From positions 3,585,501 to 3,649,500 of the forward strand of contig OW203992.1 of NCBI GenBank assembly GCA_934047225.1: a DNA stretch of 64,000 bases. Direction: 5' to 3'. Positions 30,335-45,300 of this stretch are shown in pieces. The position numbers were made by a program, and so were the translations under genes. This DNA comes from Ypsolopha sequella (Eukaryota; Arthropoda; Insecta; Lepidoptera; Ypsolophidae). The notes beneath the pieces are model-generated. The model saw only the letters and a list, made by a program, of their open reading frames with translations, did not search any database and had not been told where the DNA came from. How positions within the stretch are numbered: position 1 is the first letter of the stretch; the number at the start of each line of letters is the position of its first letter.

Positions 30335-33300
30335 ATGGAGACAAACGGCCAGGTCAAGGGGCTTAAATCTAAAAAGAAAGAGAACGGCGACACGAAGGAT
30401 AACTTATGGTAACGGTTCCATGTTAATTTTCCGTGTAACATGCAGTCCCCATATAGGGTACCCCGAATGTGTCACACCTACGTGATGTCAGTTCGTATAC
30501 CTGAGAAATATGTGACCTAGCTGCGTCGTCTTACCTTTGTTTGTAAAGCAGCCGTCGAGCCTTTTCCCAGTGCATTCATATTCAACATTTCCCGTGAACC
30601 CAAAACCTCGCCTCGTCATTTTGCACACATGGGGTTATTCTAGCAATGTTTATAAAATACCAACAAACGATTAACTGCTGATGAGTTGGATGTATTTTTT
30701 CCAGGTCTGCTATATTGGAGGAGGTTCAGAATCAAGGAAACACAAAACTACCTTCAAATAAAAATGTGTTAGTACTGGGTGACAATGAGACTGGCAAAAC
30801 TACACTAATAGCTAAATTACAAGGAGTTGAGGACCCGAAGAAGGGTTCAGCTCTGGAATATGCATATATAGATGTAAGAGATGAATACCGGGATGGTAAG
30901 TTTTCATTCATATTCCATTTTAATGTTATTTCTGTACATGTTTGTGGCATACAAACTGACATTGTTTAATTAGGTAGCATACCAATATGCCTGGCTAAAT
31001 TTAAAGCTTACTTCATAAAAGTGAAAGAGATAAGACTGAGACAGAATTTATTTACTAATCATTTTGGAATGGCCACTTTGTAAAAGCTGTTTAATTATGT
31101 GGCAAAAGGAATTTTTTTGTTTATGTATCATTATTACTGTAATTAAATAAATGGCTTTACAAGTCTTTCTGAAGAATTCTATTACCCAGAAAAATACTTA
31201 CTTCTAAACAAAAACCTACGCATTACAATCCAGGTTTTGTATAAACAACTAAAACAAAAACCTCCGGTTTCTTCCCAAGGTTATTGTAATTTTCCTATGT
31301 TGACTATCTTCCAACCTCGAAGAAAACACTCCTGACATTTAATTATATATGTAGTCTTGCATTGTATAGAATTAAAATAGGAACTTCAAAAAAATATTAC
31401 TAAACACATGTTTATGACCATTTGAGTTATCAATTTGTTTGTCAAATTCCATACTGATAAAGCTCAGAATTAAGGAATCTCATGATGTTTCTCTGGAATT
31501 AAACTCCTGTTTGTAGTTATATATCCAATCAGATTTCAGTTCCCATAAACACCGATTCGGCGCAACACAACTTGACTTAATTGACAGGACTAAACTTAAT
31601 TTTAGTGTTCTGTCCTTTTCTTTCTGTATCGAAAAGACAAAGACGGGATGCTCAAAATAAGGTTAGTCTTGTCAGTTGTGTTGCGCCAAATCAACACCAT
31701 TACCTACATTTCTATAGAGCTAAAAAGTTTACAAACTTTCAAAACTTAAAGCACACTTTTGTGAACTGCTTTCTCAATTATTCTCAAAGCTTTACTCCAG
31801 TCCTGTAGAAGCAAAACATGTTTGGTTATGAATTTTGCTCCAGTCTATTACCCTAAACAGGATAGCTCCCCGAAATCATTTATTATTTTATTACATATAT
31901 TTTTATAAGATTAAATTTTGACTTGTAAAAAGTGTATTATATATACCTACTTTGCAAAATAAACAATTTGAATTTGAATCAAGCCATATGGTATCAATTT
32001 CTTGGGCAGATCGTAGAATTAGGCAGATCGTAAATTATTAAATCTAAAATCTTTCACCAAAAGTCAAAAACAGGTGTGACAACAAGCGGAGTGAAGTTGA
32101 GTGAAACAGAGTGAGGAAGAGAGTGTTAGGTTTACATGTTAATAAATTTGGGAAGTGGAGCGAGGAAACTCACCTAGTTTTAAGAGAAATATGATCTGCA
32201 GCCAGATCATGATATGCTCAATTCTACAATGTGCAGACGACATCAAAATTCTACTAATTCAGCAAGGAAAAGGTGGAAGTAGAGCTCATAAGATTTACCA
32301 GCATAACACATGTTGTAAAAATAAAATTAAATTTATTCACAAAAGTAACGTTCTAATATAAAAGCTTAACATTTTGTTGGCCAAGCAGTTAACCAGCATG
32401 CTCCACATCGTCTACATTGTGACTGTAGTCCAATCGACAAAGAAGTTGAGTTATACAATATTTTCTCTAAGAATGAAACTTTGCAGTGTGATTTTGTAGA
32501 ATACATCTAGATTAATATTGAAAAACAATTCAATTGTAAAATTTTCTTTCCATGAAATGAAGCTAAGAACTATTGTCGAAGTCTTCATACAAAAACAAAA
32601 AAGCCTTCCTCATCAGTTGCAAGGTGTTTAAATATAAATGTATAATAAACAAAAGCTTCCTCTTCTTTCAGATCACACCCGGCTCAGTGTATGGGTCCTA
32701 GACGGGGATCCTGGTCACACGAACCTGCTCAAATTTGCCCTCAGCGAGAAGACATTCCCCCACACACTGGTCATCCTCACAGTCGCCATGACGACGCCGT
32801 GGGGGATTCTTGACCAACTACAGAGCTGGGCTTCAGTGCTCGGCGATCATTTAGACAAATTGGATCTCACACCTGGTAATTGTCAACTTTTAGCTTAAAA
32901 CATGTTCTGTCAAGTGTATTTTGCATATCCTGTTCTGTTATATGAGTGCTGTCAATAGGGATGTCATCTTCATGTAAATATGCTTCATCACATAAGTTTT
33001 GAAAGTGTGACGTCATCATAGATTTGTTCCCGCTATACCCTATCTCGTCAATCTTCCACAGAACCATAAAACTCTACTCAAGGGCCTAAGGGACTTTTTC
33101 AAATAGTCCAAATGACAGTTTAATCTAACATGAAATGGAAAATTAATGTATGTATTTATTGAAACAATTCTCCCATACTAATTAAATAACAATTTTAAGG
33201 TCAATTTCTTATAAAAGTATTTGCCAGTCTAGCCCAACCCAGTATCTTAGAATCTGTCAATATCTTATTATATTTATAACTATTTGAAGTATATATTATG

Positions 33301-36300
33301 TACTTATATATTGTACATTAAACTCACTCAGATGAAAAGTTTTCTTTGTACAAACTTTTTTTGCATGCAACATAATATTATTTTACAACACACTAAACAA
33401 TAAAAAAAAAAAAAAATTCTAGCCATTTAGAGAAATCATAAATTACAAGTTATCAGTTTTTGTTCCCATTTAAAAGATAAAGACATGATTGCCTGTCTCA
33501 ATCAAACCAATTCATGGCAAAACGGTATAGTGTCAACATATTAGTATTCAATACGCAATATTTTAGACCTCGTAATATTTATATTTTGCTCTGACTCACC
33601 AATGCTCGAATTACGTCATAAAGTTGTCGCGGACGACACTGAGTATCTCGTGAGGATACTTTCTACTTTGAGCCTTAAAAACAAAAGCTATAAGGTTTAC
33701 TTTGTTATGTGACCGATAGCTTGGTTATTTTACCGTAATCTCATCTTTATTTCAAAGAAATAGAGTGTCTAAATTAAAAGATTCTTCCTATGTACAAAAT
33801 TCATACTAACTAAAAGAAAAGAAGTACATGAATGCGCGATTGGCGAATCAACTTGAACCTGTTATTTTTTATATATGGACAAGGAATTAATTTGGACGGT
33901 GACTAAAAATTCACCTTGTATATTATCATTTTGTTTACATTTCCTTGGTGGCAAAACTAAGAATTTTATTGGTTTCTAACAGGAGTCTTAACGGGCGAGT
34001 TCTTTGCGTGTGTCCAATTATGCAAATAAGCTTTTTAGACAATGCATGCTGTGAAATTCGAAGAAAGTGTCTTTGTGGGTTTGTAACACAATACTTACAT
34101 TTCTTCATTATCTATTTCCCTTATTATTCTATATTTATCTGTTGCAATTAAAGTTTTTATGGTGTAGTTTTTATTAGTATCTTTAAATAGCGTTTAAAAT
34201 TATATATAAAAGAATACCCTGACTAGGGTTGCCAGATGGTATCCTAAAGGAGGACATGTCCTCCTTTTTCACAATTTGTCTTCCTGTCCTCCCTCACCTA
34301 TCGATTGTCCTCCCTTTTCAAATTTTGCACTTACTGTACCGCATACCGACACCGTTTGGTTAGCCCTTACGGCACGGTTTATTCTCCTATCCTGCACGCA
34401 TTAACCACGCATGTGACACTGGCAAGACATTCAAATATCAGCTTGAAAATGTAGTTCTGATAAATGTCTTAACAAATAAAACAAAAAATTGTATCCTTTT
34501 ATTTAAGTATGTCCTCCTTTTTTTCTGAAGTCCTCCTTTTTTGCTTAGTAGCACTGATTTGTCCTCCATTTTAATTTTTCCATCTGGCAACCCTAACCCT
34601 GACTGACTGACAGACTGACATCTGCTACGAAGGAATTTTAGTATATTATTCCCATGGGATCGGGAGAAACGGGATCCACGAGAGCAAGGCTGCAGGGCGT
34701 CTGCTAGTAATTTATATTTGACCTTACATACATTCATACGTACATATACTCACGCCTGTCTCCCAGAGGGGTACGCAGAGACCACAGATTTCCATCTGCT
34801 ACGATCCTGACACACCTCTTTCGCCGCTTCCACATCCATCAATCTAGTCATACAAGCTCTTCTATTCCGGGTACTTTTAACATGGTCCTTCTTCAGTATT
34901 TCACCAATTTGATTAGCATACGTCCTTCTAGGGCGGCCTGGTCGAGCTGTACCTTCCACACCATAAATTTCTTTCGTCACCTTACTTTCATTCATCCTCT
35001 ACATTTCCAAGCCACCGAAGCATTCCTTTTTCTATTCTAGTCACTACATCTTCTTTCAGACCGCAACGATCTCGTATGTCGATATTTTTCACTCTGTCAT
35101 TCAATGTTAAACCATACATAAGGTATGGTTTAACATATGGTAAGGAACGCATTTCCACTGCGTTCACTCTACTTTGATGTTTAACTCGCCATACACAACA
35201 TTCACTACCAAACATAAGTGTAGAAGCCAAAACTTAATTATGAACCGCCAATCGTGCCTTTGCAGTCACATTTTAGCTGCCCATAAAAGAGTTAAAAAAG
35301 GAATAAATTACGATTTTAAACGTAACCGAGTAATTTATTGGTCTTACGCCCGTGTATCATACTATGTTTTTCAATGTATAGTGTAAGGAAATAAAACAAA
35401 TATAATCTTGTGAACTTTAAATTATAATTGGCTCAAAAGGACTGTATCCAGAGCCGTTAAACAGTGGAAAAAAAAAGTATAACATTTATGGTACACAGGA
35501 AAAGCTGCAGGTTAGCCAACCATTGTAATTAATTAAAAAATAATAATAATAATAATAAAGCCCTAGGGCAAAATAATCGACTTTCTGTTCGGTTTTGATG
35601 CATAAAAAGTGGGCCTTTACGAGCACTTGCATTGAAAAAAAGTTTAAAATATTACAACCCTTCCCCTACTTTGACGTTAGTGCCACTTCTGCTAGCAGCT
35701 TTAAATTTTTCACAAACATGATGAATATGAATTTTATTTCGTACACTTTTTTGTCGTTTATTTTCTTGAAACCCCCCCCCCCCCCCTTCACTCGAAACTA
35801 AAACCTGGCTAAGCCTGATAGCACGTAAGTTCCGAAAAGCTCATTGGTGCATGCTCGACCGGTAGGATTTGAGTCCGGGTCTCTAGTGACAGACCGACTG
35901 AGCTACCGCTCCTTACCTTATCTAAATTCGTCTATTATCTCTCTCGTTGTCTTGTTACAACATTAACATTAGGCAATATCTGAATTTGTCGAATGTCACG
36001 CATTTGTTACCGATCCCTATCTCCGATAAATACTTCATATTTTGGTTTCTTAAAACCCTTATTTTCCCAAGAAGTGGCATTTTTTTCACGTTATTTGTTT
36101 GAGCTCTATCTTATCTTAATTTGGTAAAATTTTAGTATAAGAACAAATAATAAAAGTTAGGGTTCCGTACTCAGAGGGTGCCGAATTGTTTGTCAAGCGC
36201 TTCCATTTTAGCGGCTTGTTTTTATCGCCTTGGTGTTGCTATGGCACCTTTATTGTTGCTATTTACCAAAATGTTTTGGGATTTCCGTACCCATATTGTG

Positions 36301-39300
36301 TGGTGGTACGGAACCCTTGGTGATTTATATATTAGGTCTTAACATATGGAATTGCCGTTTTCTATAGAGAATTTGAAGGAAGTTCAATTTTCAGTACTAA
36401 CATTTTTGCATATTTTTTAGCAATGACAAATCCAAATTATGTCTCTTCTTATGTGTATGAATGAGACAACATTAACAAAATTTTTGAAAAGCGTCAGCTG
36501 TAAAAATTATTACGAATCTTATCATGGGAATGGATGGCATTTAGGACTAACTGTTTTTAAAGATTTATTTTTTATAATCAAACTGATAATAAAAACAAAA
36601 TTTAATACGTAGATGTAAAACCTTGAAATCAACTTTCAAACAAAAAACAAATAATTGAAATAGCTATTGAATTACAGGAATATTGAACTCATGAATATGT
36701 CATGAATTCACCGGTCTGGGTAGGAACCTCGGTGGCGCAATTGGTAGCGCGCTTGTCTTGATAACAAGAGGTCGCAGGTTCGAATCCTGCCCCGGGGATT
36801 TTTTTCAAATTCTTGTCTTTGGGTTTGTTTCTGATTGATCTTTTCTAGTTTGTGATGCACTCTAATAATATTTAGAGTATTCATAGCGATGGATTTCGCA
36901 AAATAAAACATAATCATGAATATGTACGAAAATTTCATAGGTAAAGACGTATTTATTATACATAAGCTGTGATAGTTGTGTTATGGACAGACAGACGGAC
37001 CCACAGATGGACAAGGAGTCTGGCGTAGACTAGCCTTCTTTTGACGAAAAGACAACAACGTATGACGGACACTGACGGACGGACGACAAAAGAGTACAGA
37101 CGTCATCGACATCTTGAATAATCTCAGATAAATAGTGAATAAATACCGATTTCTCGACCAGAAGTCCTTTTATTTGCTACAAGTTGTATGGATAAATGTT
37201 GGCACAGTATAACCGTGCATTCACACTCTATTCATATTTACCTATATGTATGTCAAAGGTGCGATTTACGATCCTTAAATCTTGAATGCATTCTGTTTAT
37301 GATATGTATTGGCATGCTGACCGCGTATTCTGTGAAAACAGCTCGGCCAAAATATAATTATGTAGATAGTTCTGGAAATATGCCAGGTTTCAGAGCTTTC
37401 AAGTTTTAAATGAGTTAGGTCAAGAATAAATCGTAAGTAAACTCAGAAACCATAGACAATACAGCCCAAAAAGACGTCTATTGTTCAACATCTTGCGTAC
37501 AAATAATTCTGTCAACAATCGAAACGGGATACTGCAATCCTATTGGCTCTTCCAATCTTACGTATAGCGCCACAAACTTATCTTTCCCGAAGACGAAGAC
37601 TCTAACGTAATGAATATACAACGGGTAACAGAAAGGTGTAACCATATTTGAAGAGCTTATTCAGTCAATGGTATAGAACAACTTTTACTATGGACCAAAA
37701 ACTGTATCCCGAAAAAAAAATCGTCAATTTCATAGAACAATGCAATGCCGCTCGGCCGAAATGTATGGAAGGACAGATTTTTTTAGAGATTTCGGGGTTG
37801 GCTCCATAGTAAAAGTCGTTCTATACCATTGACTGAATAAGCTCTTCAAATATGGTTACACCTTTCTGTTACACGTTGTAGAAGCCATTGTGGTTTGGCC
37901 TACCGAAACATATAATTTTGGAGTGGCGAATTATATCTGCTGGTTCAGTCAGATGTGTTGACAGAAATCGGTCGCCTGTTATGAGGAGTCTGTAGGCGGT
38001 ATTCGTCTATGTCAGAAACAGATATAGACGACCGTCGTAAAACTACGACAATGCGGCAGACATCAGTTAACAATGTATTTTATCTACTCCCATACTACAT
38101 TATGGTAATAACAACATCAAAAGCGGTTTTATAAATAAAGTCTGCAAGGTTCTCGCCTGTCAAGTTTCAAAACCTTGTTGCTTGCATGTGGCGATCTCAG
38201 CTAGCCCCGCCTTTTATTTTGTTGACCAATGAAAGTCTATGAGAGACACTTTTATGGCGTTTTCTTTGTTTTCATGTTTTTTATTATATGACCGAAGCTT
38301 TTTTTGAATGAATTATTTAAAGTTTTGTTAGGACTATTGGCAGACAAAAACTGACAAGGCGGGGCTAGCGGAAGTTGCCGCGAAACACTGCACACTAAAC
38401 AAGCTCTTAAGGTGGACAGGCGGGAACATTGCCGACTGTACTTACAGTGTTTGACCGACTTTATAATATTATGTTATGATAAAATAAAACAATTGTGGCA
38501 CTGCCTTCTTGACCATAAATTCGCAAAATTCTTTTAATTAATCTCTCACTTTTTCTTACCTTCTTTTACTGGGTCCATCTACCAAGTTACCTATGGGTGA
38601 CCGTATTTAGTTTTATGCTGCTTTTATTAGTATAGATATAGATTTTTGATGTTTGACCCGTATTAATTTTTTGATTTTATCTAAAACAATAAAAGCACAT
38701 GCTTCTACACTTTTGGTAAAAAAAAACAGTTAAATTTACTTATTTTGGGGGTTTGTTGTTCAGATATTACTCAAATTTCACGATTTTTATATTGAATTAA
38801 AGTTAGATATAGATAATGTCAATGGACTTAGCCTAAAATATTATAATTACATTCCATAGACACCACACAATCTTGTGACAGCGTTTGTATGGAGGTTTGT
38901 GTATGATGAGGCCTCTTAAGAAACAAAAACATGAAAATGAAAAAAACTCTTTTTTTTTTTAAAACAATACTCACAATATATTTTTTTTATTTCACCTACT
39001 GCAAATTAATAGTAGGTAGTTTATGCTACAAGGGCGAAAAGGCATAAATTTCTCTTACGCCCGTATATCATACTACGTTTTTCAATGCATAGTGTGAGGA
39101 AATAAAACAAATATAATCTTGTGAACTTTAAATTATGATTGGCTCAAAATGACTGTATCCAGAGCCGTGAAACAGTGGAAAAAAGTATAACATTTATGGT
39201 ACACAGGAAAGATTGCAGGGTAGCCAGCTTCTGGTAAAAAAATAAAAATAATAAAGCCCTAGGGCAAAACAATCGACTTTCTGTTCGGTTTTGATGCGTA

Positions 39301-42300
39301 AAAAGTGGGCCTTTACGAGCACTTGCATTGAAAATACATTTATTATTACATTACTAACTGGTATATGTTACTTTAATTGATACAGCCAAATTCATCCTGG
39401 AGCTTCGGTAAGCTATCAAACAAAACCAAGGCTGAGTGCTTTTTGTCGAATGGGTACATTTGTGTTGGGTCTGCATACTTCGGAAGGCAAGTTAAGTTGT
39501 GGGTCCAAATTTGTGGGCCATAGGGCTCACCAGTCACCACCCATACATAACGCTGGGACTTGATAATTGTCGGTGAAACGTTGGTGTTTGCATTTCACAG
39601 TCCATACTCGAGAACAGTTCGGACACCCGTTTTGGGAACACATTTTATTATAAATATAAATAAAAAAATAATAGTAATAATAGTTTTTAATTCCCATAAC
39701 CATTAAAAAGTGTTTCCTAACTACTAAATAATCTAATTACTAAAAAAAGATCACTAAAAATTCTTTAAACCTTAAATATTTTACTTTGTCTCAATTGTTT
39801 TAGTGCTATTTGTAGCCCTTTTAGCTAGTCATGGAATATCCAATTTTGGACGTAGGCGTCCTCCAACATTTTCCACTCGACTCTGTTCTTTGCTCATCTG
39901 GGGATCCAAAAAGGCCGATTTGGGTAAATCATAAAATTATTTGAAAGTAGGATAGAGTCAGAGTTTTTTCACGCGTGCAAATTAACAGAATCATAATGTG
40001 ATTCATGCAAAACGGTCTTTTTAGAGGACCTGGTCCACGTATTTCCTGCTGCCTCTACTATGTCATCGCTCCACCGACGTCGAGGTCGTCCTCTACTTCT
40101 TTTTATCATTTTATTACCAATCGTTAATTAAATTCCAGAACAAAGACTAGCGAGCAAGGCGCACAGCGTGCAGAAGTGGCAGCGGTACACAGAGCCGGGT
40201 GACGAGATGGAGCAGGCAGCCTCCTCGCCCATGAAGCGCTCCTCGAGGAACCTGTCCGACGAGCTGGACGCTGACGATGACGACACGCCGCTGTCAGAGG
40301 GCGTGCTCACCACCAACCTGGGGCTGGACATTGTGGTCGTCGTCACTAAGGTCAGAAATGACACACAATTATTGATTATTGTCTAATTATCCGCAGTCAC
40401 ATGCGTTGTCTACGATCTAGTTGCCCTAATAGACCGTCGTCCAAGGGGGTGTTTTCTTATGTATAAGATTGGGTTTGGAGACTAAAATATGATTATGCGC
40501 ACATGACTGGTGAATCTGCCGAGCCAAGTAGGAAACGTTTGGGAGTTATGCCAGTTTGAAAGGTACAAAAAATCGCCAAAAATGATGTACTTGATGGTCT
40601 AAAAAGACTATCTTGAGATGATTGGCAGTATCATTTTGAACAGCTTAGACTAAATTCCAGAGGATTTTCAGGGAGCATGTGCAGAACCAGAGGTTTTTCA
40701 CTATGGAAGTATGTACCAAAAAATATGTTTATGTGGTTGTTTCATGAAAAAACAGGAGTACTAGATTTTTTTTTAAATTCTGTCTTACAAAACTTGGCAG
40801 TAAAATTTTAACAGCTTAGACTAAAGTTCAGATGATGTACAGGAAGCATGTGCAGATTCAGAGGTTTTAAGTAGGAGAGTTTTGATCAAAAAGTGGTGCT
40901 TCTAAATTGTCTGGAATTTATTCTTAGCTATTCAAAATGATATTGCCAATTTTCCTAAAATATCATTTTTAGACTTAAAAGTGCTTCTGAATGTGATTTT
41001 ATCAAATAATCACTTCAGCATTACTTCTGGGTCAAAACTCTCTAACTTAAAACCTCTATTTTAGAACTTGTGGTGTAAAAAACCGCATGATGATGAATAT
41101 TTTTACGAAAAATGTCAACATACATTTGCCTTCGTGTGGCTTCACTTTAGAAAAGGCTGTTTAGAAATGTGTCCTTTGCTATCAAGATAAATTTATAATA
41201 ATGTGCTGATTCAGATGAGTAGACAGACAGAGACAGACCACTTTTTTTTATAAGCACTTAATGCAATCACACATTACATTCAGTATAATGTCTTAAACTC
41301 TCAAGTGACGTCATATCCGACTATTGTCTCTCTTTAAATTATTTTGATGGGTCTAATGAGGCCGCAAGGAATCTACTTCTGTCAATTTGTCCTGTGTAAT
41401 AATCCTTCTCATTATTTTATTATAAACTAGAGGATGCCTGCGACTTTTTGCTGGAAAAGCAAGCAATTGGTCAAGAAAAACAGTTAAAAAAATATAAAAA
41501 TATTTAAATATAACTTTGAAAAAAAAAATTGTATGACGCCAGGGTAGACAATGTCTACCCTAGAGTGAAAATTTCCAATACAAACTTTTTTTTTTTCAAA
41601 GTGATATTTAAATTTTTTCATATTTTTTAAATTGTTATTCTTGACCATTTGTTTGCTTTTCCAGCAAAAAGTTCTGTGCACGCCACTGCCTGCGACTTGG
41701 CCCGTGTGGGTTTGAGATATAAACAGATAAACACCCCCTTGTACCTGTTGTGAAAGCATTTTCGATACAAAAGTTTACACCCCTTTTCACCCCTTTATGG
41801 GGTGAATATCGAATACTATTTTCTTAGTGCACCCCTTAAAGAACATATGTTCCAAATTTAATGTTTCTATATTTAGGGGTGTCTGTCAATCAGTCACGTA
41901 ACTGTTTAGATTTAGATCTAGCAAGTTGAATCCATCCAGCCCGTGTTCGCCTGCTGCTCGACATAGGCATCTCCAATATTTTGCCACTCTTGGCGATCCT
42001 GCGTCATCCTCATCCAGCCGCTACCCGCAACGTCCTTCAGGTCGTCGGTCCAGCGGGCACGAGACCACCCTACGCTACGCTTTGCTGTACGTGGTCTCCA
42101 TTCCAACGGCTTTTTCCATGCCAAAGCAAGTTTGATGTCTACAATTAAATAGTATGAATAAGCGGATTGACGCGTAAATGACCTGAAGGAATAACTACAG
42201 AGTTGAGCAGTAATTTATGTACGAATTCATTAAATTGAGCGCTCAATGTATTATTTGTCCCCAGACGGACTACATGAGTTTGTTGGAGAAAGAGCACGAC

Positions 42301-45300
42301 TACCGCGACGAGCACTTCGACTTCATGCAGCAATGGATACGTCGCTTCTGTCTGCAGTACGGCGCTGCACTCTTCTACACCAGTGCTAAGGTATTACAGA
42401 TGCTTCCTACTCGGCATCAGTGCTGTTCTGTTCCAATAAGCTTCACGGTACTTCGTGGTACTTTATTCACTGTATTGTTACCAGGAGGATAAGAACTGCG
42501 ATCTGCTGTACAAGTACCTCACACACAGGATATACGGCCTGCCGTTCAGGACGCCCGCCCTTATCGTCGAGAAGGATGCCGTGCTCATGTGAGTCTCTAT
42601 CAATCCTATCAATCCATCCATCCATCAGCTGGTAGAGCTGATGCGGGGTTCGACTGTGGAGGTACCACCATCTTACTTGGAGACCCCCTCGGAGTAATTC
42701 GGGGGAGAGTAAGAGGACAGCTCACAGGCAAAAAACCAGAAGGCCCACCATGCCTGGAACCGACGGATGGCGGTATATCCATCCCTAATAGCCGGGCCTT
42801 ACATGGAACAGACTGGTGACGGGCAGCGGCGTCACTGGTGCGAGGGTTCCGGCACCGCGCTCACCAACTCGCCTGCCCAGCGTGTGTGAGTATGGGCAAT
42901 TCTTCCAGGATGAACGCCGGGAGTGGCAAAGTATTGGAAAGTCTTATGTCCAGCAGTGAACGAACTAGGCTGATGGATGGGTGGATGATCCATCCACCAG
43001 CTGGTTCGTCCACTGCTGGACAAAGGCCTTTCCAAGATTTCAATTACTTTTGGTGTTTTTCCTGGAAGAAATGCACACACTCCGAATAACTTCGAACTGA
43101 ATGAATGAAGGAATGAATACTTTTATTTATCAAAAGAGGCAGATTTTTAATGCTAAACATGACCCACAAAACAGTTTGACTGTAGGATCCGTGAGTCTCT
43201 GATACAAATTTTAATTAAATTAGTACCTACTTAAATAAAAGTAATTAGTACGATCAGCCGAACATAAGCGGCCAGCCTCCGCTACCACTTTACGTGCACA
43301 TATGAGTACGTGTGTCGTATGTATAGTTTTTGTGTTTATGTCGGTGAAATAATTGGGAGGAAACGTGGATACATCTGAACACGAACAAGTGGAGGCAAAT
43401 CTATGATATCTATGGGCTTAATAAAGTTTGTCATTTACAGCCCGGCGGGATGGGACAGCATGAAGAAAATCAGCATTTTATACGAGAACATGCAGACATG
43501 CAAACCCGACGACTATTACCGTGACGTCATCAGCCAACCTGCCACCAGGAAGGTGCGTAGTTACAGGGAAGAAAGCGTATCGTCTTCCTAAGTTAAATGT
43601 AGAATGTAAAAAACAAAACTGCTTCTAAAAATTTAGAGTTTATTACAAGATCTACACCGTCACAATCAAATACTTTATCACCAACTAGTAATGCAGTGGG
43701 CGCTCACGAGGGCGTTGTGTACATTTCAGATTTTCCCGATTCTGTAATTATTGTCCATTTTTAGCTCCACGGCAGAAAATCAGCGCTAATACAGGACATT
43801 GTGCTGAGTCAGAGGTCTTCGTTTGCCACGGCAATACCTGCACAAAAGATTGCCAGGCTACCTTTTGGCAGTTCTTGTTGCGAAATCATAGCCGTTAAAA
43901 CTGTTTACAAATAAAGAGCTTGAACTGTTAGCGTTTACATTACGTGGACGTAAGTAACCGTTACAACGTTTTTTTTTTTTTTTTTTCTAGAGCGGCGCCA
44001 ACCGCGAAGTCGAGGTGTTGGCAGAAGATGAGCAAGCGTTCTTGCAGCGACAACTGGCCGCGCTACAAGCGGGAGCGCCTGCGCCTCGGGCAGACTCGCC
44101 GCTCAGGACTCAGCAGCGGACCACGCAGCAGGTATACTTGCGCACGCGCCGGTCGTGACTCGACATACGTACACATATCGAGGGATTCATGCTATAGGGC
44201 TCCATCACCGAAAAATCAGTTTTTCTATTTTAATATCATTAAATTCTTAAGACAATTCTCTGTTTTGTGCAGAAATTTATATATTTTTTACACAGTAGTT
44301 ATCAATTTCGAGGATGCGCCCCTATAGCAGGAAGCCCTCGATATCATTACGACATATGAAGGTTAAGCGGGAAGAAAGGTCATTGTCAGTTTCTTTTACT
44401 AATTGAGTTAATAGCGCCATTTTTTTAAATATCTGGAGAACAATAATTGAGCAAAAATAAAACTAAAAAAAAATAACACAGACCACAGAATATTCGCTTT
44501 TAAAAATATACCGGACTCAAGGAGCTTAAAACCGAACTTAAAAAAGAGTCATAATTAGAGTAAAAGTAAAAAAAAATTTTCTATGAATATGGAGCTATTA
44601 AAAAAGGATAATAAAGTTTGCTTTTGAAGAAAAAAAAACGGTGATTGCAATAATTAACTGCGACAACAATAATAGCCCACTAAGAGTTCTTAAATAATAA
44701 CGTCAACAAGTTTTTTCTACTTATTTCCAAACTACCTTCTGTTGACTATGATCCCTCTTCCCGCTTGCCCTTCATATATTATTAACAAAACAAATCAATC
44801 GCTATTAGAGACTGGTCGTTTTTGTAACTTTATAAAGAATATATCGTACTCTCTTTTTGCCAACAATCTAATAAAGTAAAGTAGGGCCACTGAGTGATGG
44901 CACTTATGACAGCTGCATTTAGTGATGAGGTACATTTCAAATTTCGGTTAAAAATAAAAATCAAGTGTGAGTTTACTCAACATTAGACACGTCATTCAAC
45001 ATTCAACATAAATGATACAAAAGGAAAATGTGCCAAAACCAGTGGCGTAGCTATTGGAGGGTATGCAGTGTAGTGCCCCGGGGCCCCCAAGAGATGTTTA
45101 AATATCTAAATCGAAAAAAGTATTTTACTATAATTTATTTTCGTTTAGTTTAACTTCGTCATTGTTTTGTTTTTAATTAAATATTATTGCGTAACTTGAC
45201 GACCTCAAACACGACCTATAAAAAACGAGAAACTTTTTTTAAAAAAATTCTTTGTATCTATACGAATTCTTTTGCACAATGAAGCAACATTCAAATCGAA

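Larger units (their letters stand above)
32876..40138 (+). other. Dlic intron 3, repeat-filled
   Basis: 7.3 kb between coding exons 3 and 4, holding the hAT-like element at 34224, LINE remnants at 34750 and 39830, dispersed repeats at 35300 and 39016, two tRNA-derived SINEs and two MITEs. No host exon is missing, because exons 3 and 4 join in phase and match the family without a gap. About 39360-39660 may be an old coding remnant but was not identified. Confidence 0.75.

Noticed and set aside
30715..30969. Dlic starting inside exon 2
   Set aside because: No ATG begins there; an upstream exon (30335-30408) supplies the start codon and a matching phase, and the acceptor at 30704 is strong.
36725..36800. 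Functional tRNA gene (anticodon loop CTTGATA)
   Set aside because: D, anticodon and T arms fold, but the acceptor stem has mismatches, a UGA anticodon would need a serine-type long variable arm, and the same head plus tail recurs at 50801. It is a SINE.
42838..43089. Protein-coding frame containing [14 protein letters not shown]
   Set aside because: It is part of the GGAT-tailed dispersed repeat and is broken differently in each copy.
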